Positions 28,103 through 36,935 of a stretch of DNA of 64,000 nt are shown here, piece after piece. How positions within the stretch are numbered: the first letter of the stretch is position 1; each line of letters starts with the position of its first letter. Both the position numbers and the translations under genes were made by a program. Origin of the DNA: Novosphingobium sp. BW1 (GTDB lineage Bacteria; Pseudomonadota; Alphaproteobacteria; Sphingomonadales; Sphingomonadaceae); assembly GCF_008107685.1 (NCBI RefSeq), contig NZ_VIRF01000070.1, positions 1-64,000 on the forward strand, written 5' to 3'. Below the pieces are notes generated by a model. That model worked only from the letters and a program-made list of their open reading frames with translations. It was not told the origin of the DNA and did no database searches.

Positions 28103-29242
28103 ATGAGTGAGGCGAGGCCGGAAGGAACCGGCATCCAGGCCGTGCGGATGCCCGTCGCGTCCCAGACCATGTCGCAGCGCAGCCGCGCCGGGCTCGACGT
28201 GCTGGGCGGCATCCTCAAATTCACCTCAGTCGCAACGCGCGAAGCCGCACGCCAGGACTTCGAGAGCAGCCCTGAAGGCCGCGCGCTTACCGAGGCGCAC
28301 GCGACCGGCACCGCCGATACGCCCGAGGCGATTGCAGAACGTGTCGACAAGGCCAAGGCGCTTGCCGCCAGCCTTCCCGACTACCGCATGGAACGCTTCG
28401 CCCAGCGCTACGTCGCCGAGGAGATGATGAACCGCAACCTCGTCGCCGCCGAGGAAATGCGCGCGATGCATGAGCATCTCGACAGCCTGCCGGTAAACAG
28501 CGCAGGCGGCCGCCTCGCCCTCGATCCAGAAGCCCCGCTGCCCGACTGGTACGAGGGCATCCACTTCCATCTCGCCCCCATCGGCGTAGGGGACTACGAC
28601 CTTGGCACCAAGGGCGCCGGGATCGGGCGCGTGTTCCGCTACGGCGGCTTTGCCGCAGTGCCGCCGGGCTCCAACATTGGCGGCCAACGCATCGCTGTTG
28701 TCCATCACTTCCGCCGGCGCGACCACAAACGTATCCTTGAGATCGGCTGTGGCAGCGTGTTCACCCTGCTCGCGATCTCCAAGGTCTTTCCCGAGGCCGA
28801 ACTGATCGGCTGCGACCTCAACGGCCGAGGCCTGGAAGAGGGCCACCGCCTCGCCGAAAAGATGGGTCTCAAGGTGGACCTGCGCCAGTGCGACGCGCGC
28901 AGGACGGGCGAGGCGGACGAGAGCGTGGACGCTGTCTTCAGCTACGCCGTCCATCACGAAGCCCCCATTCCCGTGAACCGCGAGATGTTTGCCGAGGCCT
29001 TCCGCATTCTCAAATCCGGCGGCGAGATCGTGATCTCCGACCCACCCCCGTTCCGCGCGGTCGATATGTTTACCGCCGTACTCCTGGAATGGGACAACGA
29101 CCACCGCGAGGAGCCCTATTTCCGCGAGACGTGCCTGGCCAACTGGGAAGACGAACTGCGCGCGGCCGGCTTTGTCGAGGTCGAGGCCTATGGCCTCGGC
29201 GCCCAATCCTACCCTTGGGTCACGCGCGCGGTGAAGCCCTAG
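28103..29242 (+). CDS. SAM-dependent methyltransferase with extra N-terminal domain (copy 1)
   Basis: In this 379-residue protein residues 1-200 form an uncharacterised helical domain. It includes DWYEGIHFHLAPIG, which corresponds to YFEGVNFHRTAGG in the two other methyltransferases of the locus. A Rossmann-type class I methyltransferase follows: motif I ILEIGCGSVFT, acidic motif LIGCDLNGRGLE, then VDAVFSYAVHHE and GGEIVISDPPP. It is the most divergent of the three. A GGAGG sits about 8 bases before the ATG. Small-molecule O-, N- or C-methylation is possible; the substrate is unknown. Confidence 0.85.
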   Translation: MSEARPEGTGIQAVRMPVASQTMSQRSRAGLDVLGGILKFTSVATREAARQDFESSPEGRALTEAHATGTADTPEAIAERVDKAKALAASLPDYRMERFAQRYVAEEMMNRNLVAAEEMRAMHEHLDSLPVNSAGGRLALDPEAPLPDWYEGIHFHLAPIGVGDYDLGTKGAGIGRVFRYGGFAAVPPGSNIGGQRIAVVHHFRRRDHKRILEIGCGSVFTLLAISKVFPEAELIGCDLNGRGLEEGHRLAEKMGLKVDLRQCDARRTGEADESVDAVFSYAVHHEAPIPVNREMFAEAFRILKSGGEIVISDPPPFRAVDMFTAVLLEWDNDHREEPYFRETCLANWEDELRAAGFVEVEAYGLGAQSYPWVTRAVKP

Positions 29243-29321
29243 GCCCGCCAAAGGCGACACACAACCCGGCGCATGCCTCCGTGATATTGCGCCCGCTCCG
29301 GCAATGCCGCATGTCCGCACC

Positions 29322-29903
29322 ATGGACCAGGCAAATCGCCAGATACTCGCGCGGGGCATCTCGACAGTGGGACATCCCGCGATCGTGCTGCCAACCGCGA
29401 GTGTCGTAACGCTTGCAGGGACAGGTGAGGCAGGCCTACGCGTACCTTCGCTCATTCTGGGGCTGGCGCTGGTGTCGGGACTCCTGCTCTGGAGTTGGAA
29501 GAAGGTGCGGCATGGTCATTGGCGGCATTTCGATGCCTCCGCCCTGTCTGAAAGGGCCCAATGGAACCGGCAGGGCCTGCTCGCCACGCTGGCAGCCGCC
29601 ATCACCGCAGCCTTTCTTGGCGACAAGACCCTTGCAGGTATCCTCGCAGCGAGTACCTCCATTTTCGGGATCGCCTGGATTTCAGGAGACTACCTGAAAC
29701 TGTCCCAGCATGTCGCCTTCGCTATCCTCGCCGCTGGCATCTATGCCAGAGTCCATCCTGAACTGGCGCTGATCCAGGGACTTCTCACGGCGACCATCGC
29801 CTGGTCGCGCCTCGAACTTGCGCGCCATGGCCGCCTCGAGATACTTGCCGGTGTCCTGACCGGCATTCTTGCGGCATGTATCGCGACGCTTTGGGAGAGC
29901 TGA
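29322..29903 (+). CDS. Small integral membrane protein of unknown function
   Basis: This protein of about 193 residues has five or six hydrophobic segments (around 25-55, 85-115, 120-150 and 165-190). A conserved-looking SQHVAFAILAAGIYARVHP segment recalls the end of PAP2-type phosphatase sequences, but the diagnostic KxxxxxxRP and PSGH motifs are absent, so I do not assign it. ATG 29322 is chosen over one six codons upstream. The stop lies right at the start of the IS-derived region. Confidence 0.6.
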   Translation: MDQANRQILARGISTVGHPAIVLPTASVVTLAGTGEAGLRVPSLILGLALVSGLLLWSWKKVRHGHWRHFDASALSERAQWNRQGLLATLAAAITAAFLGDKTLAGILAASTSIFGIAWISGDYLKLSQHVAFAILAAGIYARVHPELALIQGLLTATIAWSRLELARHGRLEILAGVLTGILAACIATLWES

Positions 29904-30159
29904 TACCAACCTGTGCATTGTCTGACGCCCAGGGGATTTCCAGCCCGGCAAAATTGGTTCATATATGGACGCCCCCCTTGGCAATGGCATCGTTGTTGGG
30001 ACGGGTTTGACCGGTTCTTTTCATATGTCCGGCCTGTTTATGCGGCATTTGTACTGCCGCTGGCCTTGATGGAAATCCGCCGGTGAGGTCCCTAAACACG
30101 CTCCCACGCCGTGAAGCCCATTGAATCAGATGGTCTGGTCTCAGCATTGCCTCGATCGT
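29904..30159. other. Non-coding stretch before the IS630 remnant
   Basis: No gene is seen. The first 25 bases (ATACCAACCTGTGCATTGTC) resemble the IS630 end found at 30160-30185, so this may contain a solo or older IS end. The rest shows no recognised signal. Confidence 0.35.
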
Positions 30160-31328
30160 TATACCAACGCGCATAGATCAGAACCCATGGGCCCACTGGC
30201 GCAATCCGAGCGAGATGATCCGCCATGGCTGATCGACGAGTTGGTTCCAAGCGAAGCCGCAATGATCGACGATATCGTCGTAGGATTTGAAGATGCGGTT
30301 TGACAGCCAGTTGTCGGGCATGAACTGCCGGACGTTCTCGACCGGATTGAGCTCCGGGCACCTCGGGGGCAGCGGCATCAGCGTGATGTTGGGCGGCACG
30401 ACCAATTCGGCCGATCCGTGCTATCCGGCCTGACCGAGCAGGATGACCGCATGTGCGCCGGGCGCGACGTGGAAGGCGATTTCCTCGAGGTGCATGCTCA
30501 TCGCCTCGCTGTTGCAGCGGGCCAGTACAATGCCGACGGCTTCACCTTCGGCGGGACAAATCGCGCCGAGCAGCCATGCCGAGGAGCGCCGCTGATCCTT
30601 GGGTGCCGAGGGCCGCGTGCCGCGCTTCGCCCAGCGCCGGGTGAGCCTGGTCTGCTGACCGAGGCGAGCCTCGTCCTGCCACCACAGCTCTACCGGCGTT
30701 CCTCGCGGGAGTCGCCGCTTGATTTGCGCCAGACGGGTGGCGAAGCTTTGTTACAATCGACAATGTCGTCAGGCTGTTGGCCACGATGGCAGGGCCGCGC
30801 CGAGAGCTTGCGGTAGCCCATAGCGCGAAGCTCGCGCCCGAGGGTGTGGCGTGTGACCGACAATTGAGCCTCGTCCCAGATCCACTGCGCCAGATTGCAC
30901 AGCCGTCAGCGCACTACGCCATGCGCTGCAGGAATTGGCCCAGCCTCGACGATCTCGGCAAGCCGGGCGCGCTGCTCATCGTTCAGGATCGAAGCCCGCC
31001 CCCGGGGCTTGGGCGTTTCCAGACCGTCGGGACCTCCCTCATTGAAGCGCAGAACCCAGTCGCGCACGATTTGCAGCGTCACGCCGGCTATCTTCGCAGC
31101 TTCGCTGCGGCTCCCGCCGTCTAGGATCAGCGCGACAGCCAACAGACGTCGGACCTGATCGGCATCGCCACTTCGTCGTGCAAATCGACGCAAATCCAAC
31201 CCGGTGTAGTCAGATCGAACCCCAATCGCTGCCGCCATCGCAAGCCTCCATGTGCTTGCAACGTCGAAACAGATTTTCATCAGCTTGGGAATCCGTCGCG
31301 TGAGTCAGCCTCAGCGCGCCTTGGTATT
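30160..31328 (-). mobile_element. IS630-family element, transposase frameshifted
   Basis: Outer ends read TATACCAACGCGC (from 30160) and, inverted, TAATACCAAGGCGCG (to about 31328), giving a length near 1.17 kb, usual for IS630. On the minus strand the N-terminal HTH part is intact at 31280-30906 (GSRSEAAKIAGVTLQIVRDWVLRF). The C-terminal DDE part is in another frame at 30405-30178 (LPPRCPELNPVENVRQFM...). The middle is broken by frame changes, so the transposase is inactive. Confidence 0.75.
30178..31280 (-). pseudogene. IS630 transposase, broken by frameshifts
   Basis: An HTH fragment (MAAAIGVRSDYTGLDLRRFA..., then LNDEQRARLAEIVEAGP) and a C-terminal fragment carrying the terminal catalytic Glu region (CPELNPVENVRQF) belong to one transposase. 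They are no longer in one frame, and the segment between them around 30900-30400 has lost continuity. Confidence 0.75.
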
Positions 31329-31372
31329 ACTCATCATCGAGTGCCATTACCATTTGGGGTTACCTGGCGTGA

Positions 31373-31852
31373 TCAGATGAGATGGGCGTAGGGGTGATAG
31401 GCCTCCTTGCGGGTCGACACGACCCAAACGATCCGGGCGAGTTTACTGGCAAGGGCCACCGAGACGAGCCGGAAGAGCTTTTTCTCGGAAAGCTTCCTGA
31501 TCCAGTTCGCCATCGGCGTACGTATTGATCGCCGCTCGAGCATAGGACGCTGCACTGCTTCGCAAATCGCCTCGGCATCAAGCGCGTCGCTCTTGCCGCG
31601 CTTCCCAAAGGCCTTGACATAAGATGGCGAGATCAGGCGGATCTCGCGCCCCATCGCAAAAAGCGTGCGGGCTCAATAGAGTGCCGCTCCGCAAGCCTCC
31701 ACCGCGATCAGGCAAGGCGGCAGCTTCGAGAAGAAGGGCAGCATCTGTTTGCGGCGCAGCTTCTTCACCAGCACCGTGACACCGCTCTCGTCGATGCCGT
31801 GCGCCTGGAATACGCTCTTCGCCAGATCGAGACCAATCGTCGTGATCGTCAT
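31373..31852 (-). pseudogene. IS110-family transposase remnant with nonsense mutation and internal deletion
   Basis: The N-terminus (MTITTIGLDLAKSVFQAHGI, the RuvC-like DEDD domain) reads to ACGAALY and then hits TGA at 31675-31673. It continues in the same frame as ARTLFAMGREIRLISPSYVK and SDALDAEAICEAV. IS110 proteins usually have Trp at the stop position, so a TGG to TGA change is likely. After ERRSIRTPMANWIRKLSEK the frame jumps to what looks like the family C-terminus (ASKLARIVWVV), leaving about 160 codons where over 300 are expected. Confidence 0.78.
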
Positions 31853-31960
31853 TGCAAACGCCCTTCTTCCTCTCGGTTGTCCGACCGGAAACATGGCAAT
31901 CGCTGGGCAGTGCGGGGCGTCCACATCATCAATGTGGCTGCGACTTTGGAGTGTGGCGTC

Positions 31961-32676
31961 ATGGGTTCAGCGACTAGTTTGCGAGAAGATTATGACGGGG
32001 CAGCGCTGCGACGAATGTCGCGGACGACGAAGAGCGCGAACCAGGCGCGCCGGTTGCTGGCCTTGGCCGAAATTTACGACGGAGGCGGCTGATCGATCTG
32101 GCCCAACAGCTCTATGACGAATTTGCAGTCTCGCTCGAAGAGACGACCAACAGCCGTGAGTTGAAAAAGTTGGGCTACGTCAACCTCACGGCGCGGCCTC
32201 GCCACCATGCCCAGAACGAAGATGCCATTGAGGCCTTCAAAAAGGGGGCCTCGCTGCCGTGCTGGCAAAGGTCAAAGCGACCCTCGTGAAGGGCATACCC
32301 ATAGAAATATGGTTCCAGGACGAGGACGCGTCGGCCAGAAGAATACAATCACGCGACGCTGGGTCAGACACGCAACGCGGCCATCGGCGTCGAAGGATCA
32401 AAGGACGAAATCGGTCTATTTCCTTGGCGCGATCTGTCCGGAACTGGGCAAGGGCGCCGCGCTCCCGGCCAGATGCCCAGAACTCAACCCGGTCGAGAAT
32501 GTCCGGCAGTTCATGCGCGACAACTGTGTCTCCAACCGTGTCTTCACATCTTACGCAAACATCGTCGCCCCCTGCTGTGAAGCCTGGAACAAGCTCATCG
32601 ATCAGCCTTGGCGCATCATGACCATCGGAGACCGCAAATGGGCCTGGTAGGTTCTGATCAATGCTGGTTAGGTATA
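31961..32676 (+). pseudogene. Second IS630 transposase remnant, plus strand
   Basis: From ATG 31961 the N-terminal HTH part reads SATSLREDYDGAALRRMSR...RRLLALAEIYDGGG and then breaks. Later pieces (LIDLAQQLYDEFAVSLEETTNSRELKKLGYVN in another frame, RTKSVYFLGAICPELGKGAAL, CPELNPVENVRQFMRDNCVS) show the rest with several frameshifts and a deletion. The end at about 32674 (inverted TATACCTAACC...GATCAGAACC) matches the end of the first copy at 30160. This copy has a different sequence from the first. Confidence 0.72.
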
Positions 32677-34049
32677 ACTGAGCCCTGTACCAGCCGCGCG
32701 GCGCTGCGCCCGGCCACCTTGCCCAGCGTCGTTGCCGTAAGGAGGCCGTTACCCGCAAGATATCCGTAGGAACCCGTGCCCGAGATCCCACGCGCCGCGC
32801 CGCCACCGGCAAAGAGATTGGGCAGCGGCGTGCCGTTTGCGCCGCATACGCGCGCCTCGGCATCGACAACCAGACCGCCCTGGGTGTGGAACAGCGCCCC
32901 CGTGACACGCGCGGCGTAATAGGGCGCTTCCAGCAAGTGGCGCTCCTCGAAACGGCGCCCCCAGGCATCTTGCGCCTCGCCGCGCGCGATAGCGGCGACA
33001 TCGGCCAGCGTGGCGCCGAGCGCCTTGGCCGGGAGGCGGATCTTCTCGGCCAGTTCCTCGAGCGTCTGCGCGCTCACCACGGCGCCTGCCTTCAAGGCAT
33101 CACGGTAGTCGTCGAAGGCGCACATGAGCTGGTGCAGGCGTTCATCGAAGATCGACCAGGCAACGTGCTCGGGCTGCGCGTTGACCTTGGCGGCCTGCTC
33201 GGAATAGCCCGCGCTTTCATCGGAGAAGCGCTTGCCCTCCAGGTTCACCTGGAAGCCGCCTTCCATGATCAGCGGCCACAGGATCGGGATACCATGTCCC
33301 ATGGCGAGACCGCCGTGGCCCTGGTAGCCGGTCATGTCTTCTAGCTTGGCGCCCAGTTCCTCGCCCCAGCGCACTGCATCGCCCTTGTTGCCGGGATGGC
33401 CATGGAAGGTGGCCGCAGCCATGTCGGGGATGAACTTTGCCACCATCTCGGGATTGCCCGCAAAGCCTGAGCAAGCCAGGATCAGCGCGTCGCAGGTGAC
33501 ATCTTCCAGCACGCCGTCGGGACGGCGGTAGCGCACGCCGGTCACCCGCGCGCCGTCATGCAGCACCTCTTCCACGGTCGCTTCGGTCAGGATCGGGATT
33601 TCGGCCTTGCCGCAGGCATCTTCCAGCGCGGCCATCAGCTCGCCCCCGGTGCGGTTAGGCGTCCCGTACATGCGCCGAACGCTGTGCCCGGGATAGAGGA
33701 AGCCATCGACCAGGTCGAGCGGCACGCCGTGTTCGTCGCGCATCCAGACAATCGTCTCGACCGACTCGCGCGCGATGGCAAGCGCCATGTCGGGATCGGT
33801 CAGCCCCTTGGTCTTGGCCATGATGTCCTGCGCAAACAGTTCCGGCGAATCGGTGATCCCCTGCGCGGCCTGCTCGGGCGTGCCCGAGGCCGGAATAAGC
33901 CCGGTCGACATCGCCGTAGAGCCGAGAGGGGTCGCGTCGCGCTCGATTACCAGCGCCTCCACGCCCGCATCGTGCGCGGCCAGCGCAGCGGTGAGCCCCG
34001 TGCCCCCGGCGCCCACGACAACGACCGGGAAATGCAGGGTATCGCTCAT
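32658..34049 (-). CDS. FAD-dependent oxidoreductase, fumarate reductase/KstD-like
   Basis: This 463-residue flavoprotein has the N-terminal FAD motif PVVVVGAGGTGLTAALAAHDAGVEALVIERD (split Rossmann), PNRTGGELMAALED, a mid-domain LILACSGFAGNPEMV, and the C-terminal FAD-contact segment NLFAGGGAARGISGTGSYGYLAGNGLL. Members include ketosteroid delta-1-dehydrogenases and urocanate/fumarate reductases, so it probably desaturates or reduces a C-C bond next to a carbonyl. ATG 34049 has AAGGAAG 8 bases upstream. The last about six residues and the stop lie in IS630-end sequence, so the natural C-terminus has been replaced. Confidence 0.8.
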   Translation of the reverse strand: MSDTLHFPVVVVGAGGTGLTAALAAHDAGVEALVIERDATPLGSTAMSTGLIPASGTPEQAAQGITDSPELFAQDIMAKTKGLTDPDMALAIARESVETIVWMRDEHGVPLDLVDGFLYPGHSVRRMYGTPNRTGGELMAALEDACGKAEIPILTEATVEEVLHDGARVTGVRYRRPDGVLEDVTCDALILACSGFAGNPEMVAKFIPDMAAATFHGHPGNKGDAVRWGEELGAKLEDMTGYQGHGGLAMGHGIPILWPLIMEGGFQVNLEGKRFSDESAGYSEQAAKVNAQPEHVAWSIFDERLHQLMCAFDDYRDALKAGAVVSAQTLEELAEKIRLPAKALGATLADVAAIARGEAQDAWGRRFEERHLLEAPYYAARVTGALFHTQGGLVVDAEARVCGANGTPLPNLFAGGGAARGISGTGSYGYLAGNGLLTATTLGKVAGRSAARLVQGSVIPNQH

Positions 34050-34127
34050 CGTAAGGTCTTCCTTCGTCATCTCGAAACAAGCCGCGCACACTAGCGTCGC
34101 GGAAGCGCCTGTCCTGCCCTGAAGCGC

Positions 34128-34185
34128 GCTGTTTTCAGCAGGTGAACAGCTGTGCCCCCGACCTCTGGGAAGCGGCTGTTCATCA
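34128..34185. promoter_or_regulatory. Divergent flavoprotein/transporter control region with CTGTT/AACAG repeats
   Basis: GCTGTTTTC (34128-34136) and GTGAACAGC (34142-34150) form an imperfect dyad. A further GGCTGTTCATCA stands at 34174-34185, which is the motif in the opposite orientation. The gap between the two starts is 236 bp. Confidence 0.45.
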
Positions 34186-34285
34186 CATGAATTCGCATCG
34201 AATGAGCGCGCGCCTTGGGCCTATGGGCGCGGTAGCCTTCCCCTTCGTGCACCAAGCGTGCGAGACGAGTGGGGAAGAAGCCAAG

Positions 34286-35683
34286 ATGACAAGCAAGGTC
34301 GCCGACGCCAGCGGGGAGGACGCATTCCTGCCCGATCCGGCCCGCGATACCATCGAGAACCCGCGCCAGGTTCCGCTACGCCTGCAGTACAGCTGGGGCT
34401 CGGGCGCGCTGGGCATCGCGATCCTGATGAACTCGATCGGCGGCCTAATCCTGTTCTACATGGTGAGCGTGCTGCAGATCGGCCCGGCTCTCGCGGGGAC
34501 CCTAATCTTCGTGAGCAAGCTGCTAGGCGTGGTCACCGATCCGGTCGTGGGCACCTGGAGTGACCGTCTGCGCACCACCGGCAGCCGTCGCCGCCCGTTC
34601 CTGTTGTGGGGCTCGTTCGCCTGCGCAGGCTCGTTCATCATGATCTTCACGACCCCGATGTTCGCGAGCGAGATCCTGCGCGCGTCCTACGTCTTCGGCG
34701 CCCTCCTCATCTATACCTGCGGCTACGCGCTCTTCAACGTGCCCTACATGTCGATGCCGGCCGAGATGACCGACAGCTACCACGAGCGTTCGGCCATCCA
34801 CGGCGTGCGCATGATGTATGTCGCGATCGCTTCGCTGGTAGTCGGCACGATCTCACCCATCGCGCTCGAGGCACTTGGGCGCACGAGCCAGTTCTCCTAC
34901 ACGGTGATCGGCCTGTGCGGCGGGGCAATCATCTTCGGCGCCACCATGATTGCCTATCTGGGCACGCGCAGAGCGCGCTTCACCGCCAGCCAGGTGGAGC
35001 GTCCGAAGATCCTGAGCGAGGTCGGCCACGTCTTTTCCAACCGCCACTTCATCCGCCTGCTCGGGGTCAAGGCCACGCAGCTGATCGGAGTTGCCTCCTC
35101 GCAGGCGGCCGCGATGTTCTTTCTCCTCAACGTGCTTCAGCGCGACCTCACGATCCTGGCGCCCGCCGCGGTCGTGGGCACGCTGGTCCAGCTCGCCTCG
35201 GCCCCGCTCCTCGTCCGGCTTTCGCGCAAGATTGGCAAGAGCCAGACCTACATCGTGGGCGGCTGCTTCTACCTGCTGGCCGTGCTGAGCTGGTACTTCG
35301 CCTCGCCGACCGAGCCGCTGATATTCTACGTGCTGCGCATGGCCGTGGTCTCGTTCGGGGCCTGCGCCAACGTCATAATGGCAATGTCGATGCTAACCGA
35401 TATCATCAGCTTCGACGCGCTGCGAACCGGCGTTCGCCGCGAGGGCGTCTACACCGCCTTCTACAGCTTCACCGAGAAGTTCACCTTCGCCGTTGGACCG
35501 CTGATCGTGGGCATCGCGCTTTCGGCCGCCGGGTTCGACAAGACGCTGCCGCCCGAAGCCATGCGCACACCGGAAATCCGGCAGGCGCTGCTGCTCGGCG
35601 TATGCTACATTCCCGGTTTCCTGAGCATCGCGGCGATCACGCTGCTTGCCGGATACAAACTTAAGCAGGAGGACGTCTCGTGA
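34286..35683 (+). CDS. GPH-family MFS transporter (second)
   Basis: This 465-residue protein with about 12 membrane spans carries GPH signatures KLLGVVTDPVVGTWSDRLRTTGSRRRPFLLWG and SMLTDIISFDALRTGVRREGVYTAFYSF. The sequence YALFNVPYMSMPAEMTDSYHER is also typical. Proton- or sodium-coupled uptake of the locus substrate is likely. ATG 34286 follows GGGGAAGAAG; longer frames would enter the operator-like region. Its stop overlaps the GTG start of the next methyltransferase (GTGA), so transport and methylation are translationally coupled. Confidence 0.9.
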   Translation: MTSKVADASGEDAFLPDPARDTIENPRQVPLRLQYSWGSGALGIAILMNSIGGLILFYMVSVLQIGPALAGTLIFVSKLLGVVTDPVVGTWSDRLRTTGSRRRPFLLWGSFACAGSFIMIFTTPMFASEILRASYVFGALLIYTCGYALFNVPYMSMPAEMTDSYHERSAIHGVRMMYVAIASLVVGTISPIALEALGRTSQFSYTVIGLCGGAIIFGATMIAYLGTRRARFTASQVERPKILSEVGHVFSNRHFIRLLGVKATQLIGVASSQAAAMFFLLNVLQRDLTILAPAAVVGTLVQLASAPLLVRLSRKIGKSQTYIVGGCFYLLAVLSWYFASPTEPLIFYVLRMAVVSFGACANVIMAMSMLTDIISFDALRTGVRREGVYTAFYSFTEKFTFAVGPLIVGIALSAAGFDKTLPPEAMRTPEIRQALLLGVCYIPGFLSIAAITLLAGYKLKQEDVS

Positions 35684-36756
35684 CCCAAACCCTGGCCGCA
35701 CCTGACACCGACAACCCTCTGGCCTTCACCGCGCAGCAGCGCGGACGCGCCTCGCTCGACTTCATGATCCACCTCGCGCGCGGCGGTCAGCCGCTGCGCA
35801 ACCAGGTGAGCGCGGAGCAGACCGAGATGCTGCCCGACCCGGCGGTTCTTCCCGACGATCTCGATCTGCGTGACCGGCAGCTCAGCCAGACCTGCCTGGC
35901 GAGTCCCGCCTATCGCACCAGCCAACTCCTGGACGAATACCACGCGCGCATGCACGGCCTCGTTGCACGCGAGGCCTTCGAGGACGTGCGCGCGGATCTG
36001 GATCCGATAATCGAACGCTACCAGTCGCAAGGTCCAACCACGCTCGAGCCCGCGCCCGAAGGCGCTGTACCCCCGGCCTATTTCGAAGGTGTCAACTTCC
36101 ACCGCACTGCGGGCGGCTGGGAAGATCATGCGATGCAAGGGTACATCCACGGCGAGATCGTCCACCGCAAGCTGGTGGAAGCGCTCTATCCCGGCGGCAT
36201 CTACAGGCAGCGGCGCGCAGTCGCCGCGATGGCGCCGCGCGACGATTACAAACGCATCCTCGACATGGGCGCCTCGACCGGCCATTTCACGCAAGCCCTG
36301 CAGGAAACCTACCCCAAGGCTGAGATCACCGGGGTCGATCTGTCGCTGCGCGTTCTTGAACATGCCCAGCGCATCGGCAACGCACAGGGCTGGGACTGGA
36401 AGCTCTACCAGCGCCCCGCCGAAGACACCGGCTTTTCCGACGCCTCCTTCGACCTCGTCGCCTCCTATATCCTGCTCCACGAGATCCCCGCCGACGTCAT
36501 CCGCGCCGTCTTTGCCGAAGCCTTGCGCGTACTGGAGCCGGGCGGGGACATGATCATGTCCGATGTCACTCGCTACGCCGACATGGACAAGCTTGCGGTC
36601 TGGCGCGCGGACAGCGGCGCGCGGCTGGGCGGCGAGCCGTTCTGGCGCGAATCAGCCAGCCTCGATCTTGCCGAAGTAGCGCGCGAGGCTGGCTTCGTCG
36701 AAGTAACGGTGCACGGTATTTATCCCCACGTCGTCCAGGGCCGCAAGCCGGTCTGA
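35680..36756 (+). CDS. SAM-dependent methyltransferase with extra N-terminal domain (copy 2)
   Basis: This 358-residue close paralogue of the protein at 41759 shares long identical stretches such as YFEGVNFHRTAGGWEDH, GYIHGEIVHRKLV and MSDVTRYADMDKL. Residues 1-185 are the locus-specific N-terminal domain. The class I methyltransferase follows with motif I ILDMGASTGHFTQAL, motif II ITGVDLSLRVLEHAQ, and FDLVASYILLHEIP. The GTG start has AGGAGG 7 bases upstream and overlaps the transporter stop. The substrate is unknown. Confidence 0.88.
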   Translation: MTQTLAAPDTDNPLAFTAQQRGRASLDFMIHLARGGQPLRNQVSAEQTEMLPDPAVLPDDLDLRDRQLSQTCLASPAYRTSQLLDEYHARMHGLVAREAFEDVRADLDPIIERYQSQGPTTLEPAPEGAVPPAYFEGVNFHRTAGGWEDHAMQGYIHGEIVHRKLVEALYPGGIYRQRRAVAAMAPRDDYKRILDMGASTGHFTQALQETYPKAEITGVDLSLRVLEHAQRIGNAQGWDWKLYQRPAEDTGFSDASFDLVASYILLHEIPADVIRAVFAEALRVLEPGGDMIMSDVTRYADMDKLAVWRADSGARLGGEPFWRESASLDLAEVAREAGFVEVTVHGIYPHVVQGRKPV

Positions 36757-36768
36757 GGCTTCCTTTCC

Positions 36769-36862
36769 CCGCTGTGGCGTTCACCCTGCGAACAGCGGTG
36801 AACGCCACAGCGGCTTGCGAATTCGCCCCTTGAACAGCGCCCCCCAAATAGTTTGGGGGCGC
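36769..36862. promoter_or_regulatory. Two strong inverted repeats upstream of the TonB receptor
   Basis: The first is CCGCTGTGGCGTTCACC (36769-36785), perfectly complementary to 36797-36813 (17-bp arms, 11-base spacer). The second is CGCCCCCCAAA (36838-36848) against TTTGGGGGCGC (36852-36862) with a 3-base loop and one bulge. GAACAGCG occurs at 36790-36797 and TGAACAGCG at 36831-36839. The region ends the methyltransferase transcript and controls the receptor gene. It could work as terminator, operator or both. Confidence 0.6.
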
Positions 36863-36935
36863 GCTGCCAACGGGACACCTTCCCCCCGAGGAGACGCGGG
36901 CCGATGCGCCCGAACACGACCATCCAGGGGGAACC

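Noticed and set aside
27916..28356. Long N-terminal extension of the SnoaL-like protein (another 147 codons)
   Set aside because: The extension is antisense to methyltransferase 1 and its promoter. ATG 27915 has a good RBS and gives a signal peptide.
29904..29930. A third IS630 end next to the membrane-protein gene
   Set aside because: ATACCAACCTGTGCAT resembles the IS630 end, but similarity beyond about 10 bases is weak and no partner end was found.
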